Positions 7,425 to 10,009 of a stretch of 10,009 nucleotides of DNA are shown here, one piece after another. The stretch spans positions 1 to 10,009 of the forward strand of contig JAWXVE010000076.1 in assembly GCA_044425575.1 (NCBI GenBank), read 5' to 3'. The notes beneath the pieces are model-generated. The model did no database searches, had not been told where the DNA came from, and worked only from the letters and a program-made list of their open reading frames with translations. The first letter of the stretch is position 1. The number at the start of each line of letters is the position of its first letter. The position numbers were made by a program, and so were the translations under genes. This DNA is from JAWXVE01 sp044425575. Lineage in GTDB: Bacteria; Bacillota; Clostridia; Lachnospirales; Lachnospiraceae.

Positions 7425-9839
7425 ATGGCAACACCCTATAATCATAGAGAAATTGAAAGAAAATGGCATGATATCTGGCAAGAACACCCAGTGAATGTAG
7501 CAGATGAGAAGAAGCCAAAATATTATTGCCTTGATATGTTTCCATATCCATCAGGAAATGGACTTCATGTAGGACACTGGAGAGGCTATGTAATCTCCGA
7601 TGTGTGGAGTCGTTATAAGTTATTAAATGGACATTATATTATACATCCAATGGGGTGGGATGCCTTTGGATTGCCAGCAGAGAATTATGCTATTAAAATG
7701 GGTGTACATCCAGCCATTTCCACAGCAGAGAATGTATCCAATATTAAGAAGCAAATGGATGAAATTGCAGCATTGTATGATTGGGATATGGAAGTTAATA
7801 CAACGGATCCCAATTTCTATAAGTGGACTCAATGGATTTTTGTAAAGATGTTTCAAGCAGGACTTGCTTATGAAAAGGAAATGCCAATCAATTGGTGTCC
7901 TTCTTGTAAAACAGGGCTTGCCAATGAAGAAGTAGTAAATGGCGCATGTGAACGATGTGCATCCGAAGTTACCAAGAAGAACTTAAAGCAATGGATGCTT
8001 AAGATTACAGAATATGCAGACCGTCTCTTAGATGACTTAGATACTCTTGATTGGCCTAAGAAAGTTAAGAAAATGCAAGCAGATTGGATTGGCAAGTCTT
8101 ATGGTGCAGAAGTAGATTTTCCAGTTGAAGGAATGGAAGAGAAGATTACCGTATATACCACTCGTCCTGATACTTTACATGGTGCGACTTTTATGGTATT
8201 AGCTCCAGAACATGGCTTAGCATCATCATTAGCTACCAAGGAACAACAAGAGGAAGTAGAAGCTTATATCTATGAAGCGTCTATGAAGTCCAATGTAGAC
8301 CGACTTCAAGAGAAAGAAAAAACAGGCGTCTTTACAGGAAGTTATGCTATTAATCCGTTAAATGGAGAGAAGACACCAATCTGGTTATCAGATTATGTAT
8401 TAGCAGATTATGGAACAGGAGCTATTATGTGTGTGCCTGCCCATGATGACCGAGACTTTGCATTTGCAACGAAATTCGGTATTCCAATTGTGCAAGTCAT
8501 TGCCAAAGATGGTAAAGTCATGGACAATATGACAGAAGCGTACACAGAGGCTTCTGGAATTATGGTGAATTCTGGCGAATGGAATGGAATGGAATCATCT
8601 GTATTGAAGCAAGAAGCACCAGCCATGATGGAACAAGCAGGACTTGGTAGAAAAACAACGAATTATAAATTACGCGATTGGGTATTCTCAAGACAACGTT
8701 ATTGGGGAGAGCCAATTCCAATTATTCACTGCCCACATTGTGGTTGTGTACCAGTACCAGAAGAGCAACTTCCTCTTTTATTACCAGAAGTAGAATCTTA
8801 TGAACCAACAGGTACAGGAGAATCACCACTTGCAGACATAACAGAATGGGTGAATACTACTTGTCCAACTTGTGGAGTAGCTGCTAAGAGAGAAACCAAC
8901 ACCATGCCACAATGGGCAGGATCTTCTTGGTACTTTCTACGTTATGTAGACAGTCACAATGATACAGAACTTGTTAACAAAGAAAAGGCTCATGACCTAT
9001 TGCCAGTTGATATGTATATTGGTGGAGTGGAACATGCAGTACTACACTTGCTTTATTCTAGATTCTATACCAAGTTCTTATATGATATTGGAGTAGTAGA
9101 CTTCCAAGAACCGTTTACCAAGTTGTTCAATCAAGGAATGATTACTGGTAAAAATGGAGTTAAGATGAGTAAATCAAAAGGAAATGTAGTATCTCCTGAT
9201 GATTTAGTTAGAGATTATGGTTGTGATTCCCTTCGTTTATATGAATTATTTGTAGGACCACCAGAGCTTGATTCAGAATGGGATGACCGAGGTATTGAAG
9301 GAGTCTACCGCTTCTTAAACCGCTTCTGGAACTTAGTAATGGATCACAAAGATAGTGGAGTTCAAGCAACGAGAGACATGATTAAGGTGCGCAATCAGAT
9401 GATACATGACATTGACTTGCGATTAAATAACTTTAGCTTAAATACAGTGGTTTCAGGATTCATGGAATACAACAATAAGTTGATTGATATGGCTAAGAAT
9501 GGAGGAATTGATCAAGAGACATTAGAAACTGCTATTGTTCTATTAGCACCATTCGTTCCTCATATGAGCGAAGAGTTATACCAAACTCTTGGTCACACAG
9601 ATAGCGTATTTACCGCTAAGTGGCCAGTGGCAGATGAAGCAGCCATGGTAGAAGATGAGAAGGAAGTAGCTATCCAGATTAATGGCAAGACAAAGGCAGT
9701 GGTGAAGATGCCGGTAGACATTACCAAGGAAGATGCCATTGCAGTAGGCAAGACAGAACTTGGGGAACGATTAACTGGTACCGTTGTAAAAGAAATCTAC
9801 GTTCCAGGTAGAATTGTGAATTTAGTTGTTAAAATGTAA
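7425..9839 (+). CDS. leuS: Leucyl-tRNA synthetase
   Basis: This class I synthetase charges tRNA-Leu with leucine in the cytoplasm. The protein is 804 aa, within the bacterial range. The Rossmann catalytic core has HVGH (48-51, the HIGH motif) and KMSKS (580-584). A first zinc-binding insertion uses Cys158, Cys161, Cys175 and Cys178. The CP1 editing domain, about 223-415, contains the threonine-rich TTRPDT (245-250) and the AHDDRD stretch (339-344), whose last Asp corresponds to the residue that holds the amino group during editing. A second pair of CxxC motifs (Cys436/Cys439 and Cys480/Cys483) precedes the SSWYFLRY signature (500-507). The anticodon-binding domain and the small C-terminal domain complete the protein to the stop. 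Editing and synthesis both look intact. The gene follows gpmI closely and has no T-box leader, so it is probably co-transcribed from the gpmI promoter. No clear terminator follows. Confidence 0.98.
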   Translation: MATPYNHREIERKWHDIWQEHPVNVADEKKPKYYCLDMFPYPSGNGLHVGHWRGYVISDVWSRYKLLNGHYIIHPMGWDAFGLPAENYAIKMGVHPAISTAENVSNIKKQMDEIAALYDWDMEVNTTDPNFYKWTQWIFVKMFQAGLAYEKEMPINWCPSCKTGLANEEVVNGACERCASEVTKKNLKQWMLKITEYADRLLDDLDTLDWPKKVKKMQADWIGKSYGAEVDFPVEGMEEKITVYTTRPDTLHGATFMVLAPEHGLASSLATKEQQEEVEAYIYEASMKSNVDRLQEKEKTGVFTGSYAINPLNGEKTPIWLSDYVLADYGTGAIMCVPAHDDRDFAFATKFGIPIVQVIAKDGKVMDNMTEAYTEASGIMVNSGEWNGMESSVLKQEAPAMMEQAGLGRKTTNYKLRDWVFSRQRYWGEPIPIIHCPHCGCVPVPEEQLPLLLPEVESYEPTGTGESPLADITEWVNTTCPTCGVAAKRETNTMPQWAGSSWYFLRYVDSHNDTELVNKEKAHDLLPVDMYIGGVEHAVLHLLYSRFYTKFLYDIGVVDFQEPFTKLFNQGMITGKNGVKMSKSKGNVVSPDDLVRDYGCDSLRLYELFVGPPELDSEWDDRGIEGVYRFLNRFWNLVMDHKDSGVQATRDMIKVRNQMIHDIDLRLNNFSLNTVVSGFMEYNNKLIDMAKNGGIDQETLETAIVLLAPFVPHMSEELYQTLGHTDSVFTAKWPVADEAAMVEDEKEVAIQINGKTKAVVKMPVDITKEDAIAVGKTELGERLTGTVVKEIYVPGRIVNLVVKM

Positions 9840-9846
9840 AGGTTTG

Positions 9847-10009
9847 CTATACGGATATACGTGGACCAGCCAGTCATATCCTACTAAAGGACGCTTTCGC
9901 TCCATGGAAATCGTAGATTACTATACAGATATACGTGAACCAGCCAGTCATATCCTACTAAAGGACGCTTTCGCTCCATGGAAAGGGTGGATTACTATAC
10001 AGATATACG
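9847..10009. repeat. 74-bp direct tandem repeat, two full units plus the start of a third
   Basis: Units at 9847-9920 and 9921-9994 are the same length and differ at five of 74 positions (unit offsets 7, 18, 65, 66 and 69), with no insertions or deletions. A third unit begins at 9995 and matches the second over all 15 bases visible before the window ends. There is no unique spacer between units. Each unit holds a short hairpin, in the first at 9889-9903: GGA pairs with TCC and GC with GC, with one bulged C, and the loop reads GAAA on the minus strand. Each also holds the palindrome TCCATGGA. The first unit additionally has GGATAT (9853-9858) complementary to ATATCC (9876-9881). The tract starts eight bases after the leuS stop. 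Because 74 is not a multiple of three, it does not encode a continuous repeat peptide. Its function is unknown. Confidence 0.95.

Noticed and set aside
7623..7856. Opposing ORFs of 72-77 codons inside leuS
   Set aside because: Both strands here show shadow frames of an intact, highly conserved synthetase gene, with no recognisable domains.
9886..9979. Minus-strand 31-codon ORF starting at the ATG in TCCATGGA
   Set aside because: It has no ribosome binding site and runs across the repeat boundary in shifting frames. It is best explained as a by-product of the repeat.
9847..10009. CRISPR array
   Set aside because: The 74-bp units are contiguous, with no unique spacers, and the whole unit is repeated. 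No cas genes are in the window.
9904..10009. Plus-strand small protein gene starting at the ATG at 9904
   Set aside because: The frame is open only because the repeat carries few stop codons. There is no ribosome binding site, and the 74-bp period shifts the frame every unit, so the product would change along the array.

Overview
The window looks like chromosomal DNA of a low-GC, Gram-positive-type bacterium, most likely a member of Clostridia and probably Lachnospiraceae. The evidence is the AT-rich coding bias, strong AGGAGG-type ribosome binding sites, the GpmI sequence, and a LeuRS of the HVGH / 'PQWAGSSWYFLRY' type. This taxonomic call rests on family recognition, not on a database search.

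Layout. A YitT-family membrane protein gene (35-895, +) converges on a three-gene minus-strand cluster, with only two bases between the facing stop codons. Read in its own direction, that cluster is a cation diffusion facilitator (CDF) gene (5688-4513), then two half-size ABC exporters (4462-2687 and 2700-898) that overlap by 14 bp. From a 165-bp divergent intergenic region the plus strand carries gpmI (5854-7395), then leuS (7425-9839) after a 29-nt gap. From eight bases after the leuS stop to the end of the window lies a 74-bp tandem repeat that runs off the edge.

How the genes fit together. The two ABC proteins show complementary sequence defects: a Walker B Glu-to-Asp change in one and a non-canonical signature motif in the other. 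This is the hallmark of a heterodimeric exporter with one degenerate and one competent ATP site. The CDF protein has NxxxD / DxxxD metal-site motifs, which suggest Mn2+ export, and a second copy-like cytoplasmic domain. Divergent to it lies gpmI, whose product belongs to a Mn2+-dependent enzyme family. gpmI has a near-ideal sigma-A-type promoter and probably also drives leuS, which has no T-box leader of its own.

Nothing here amounts to a clearly new system. The items most worth a second look are the 74-bp tandem repeat after leuS and the CDF / heterodimeric-exporter cluster facing gpmI. All non-coding stretches are short; the only one over 150 bp besides the divergent promoter region is the repeat tract.
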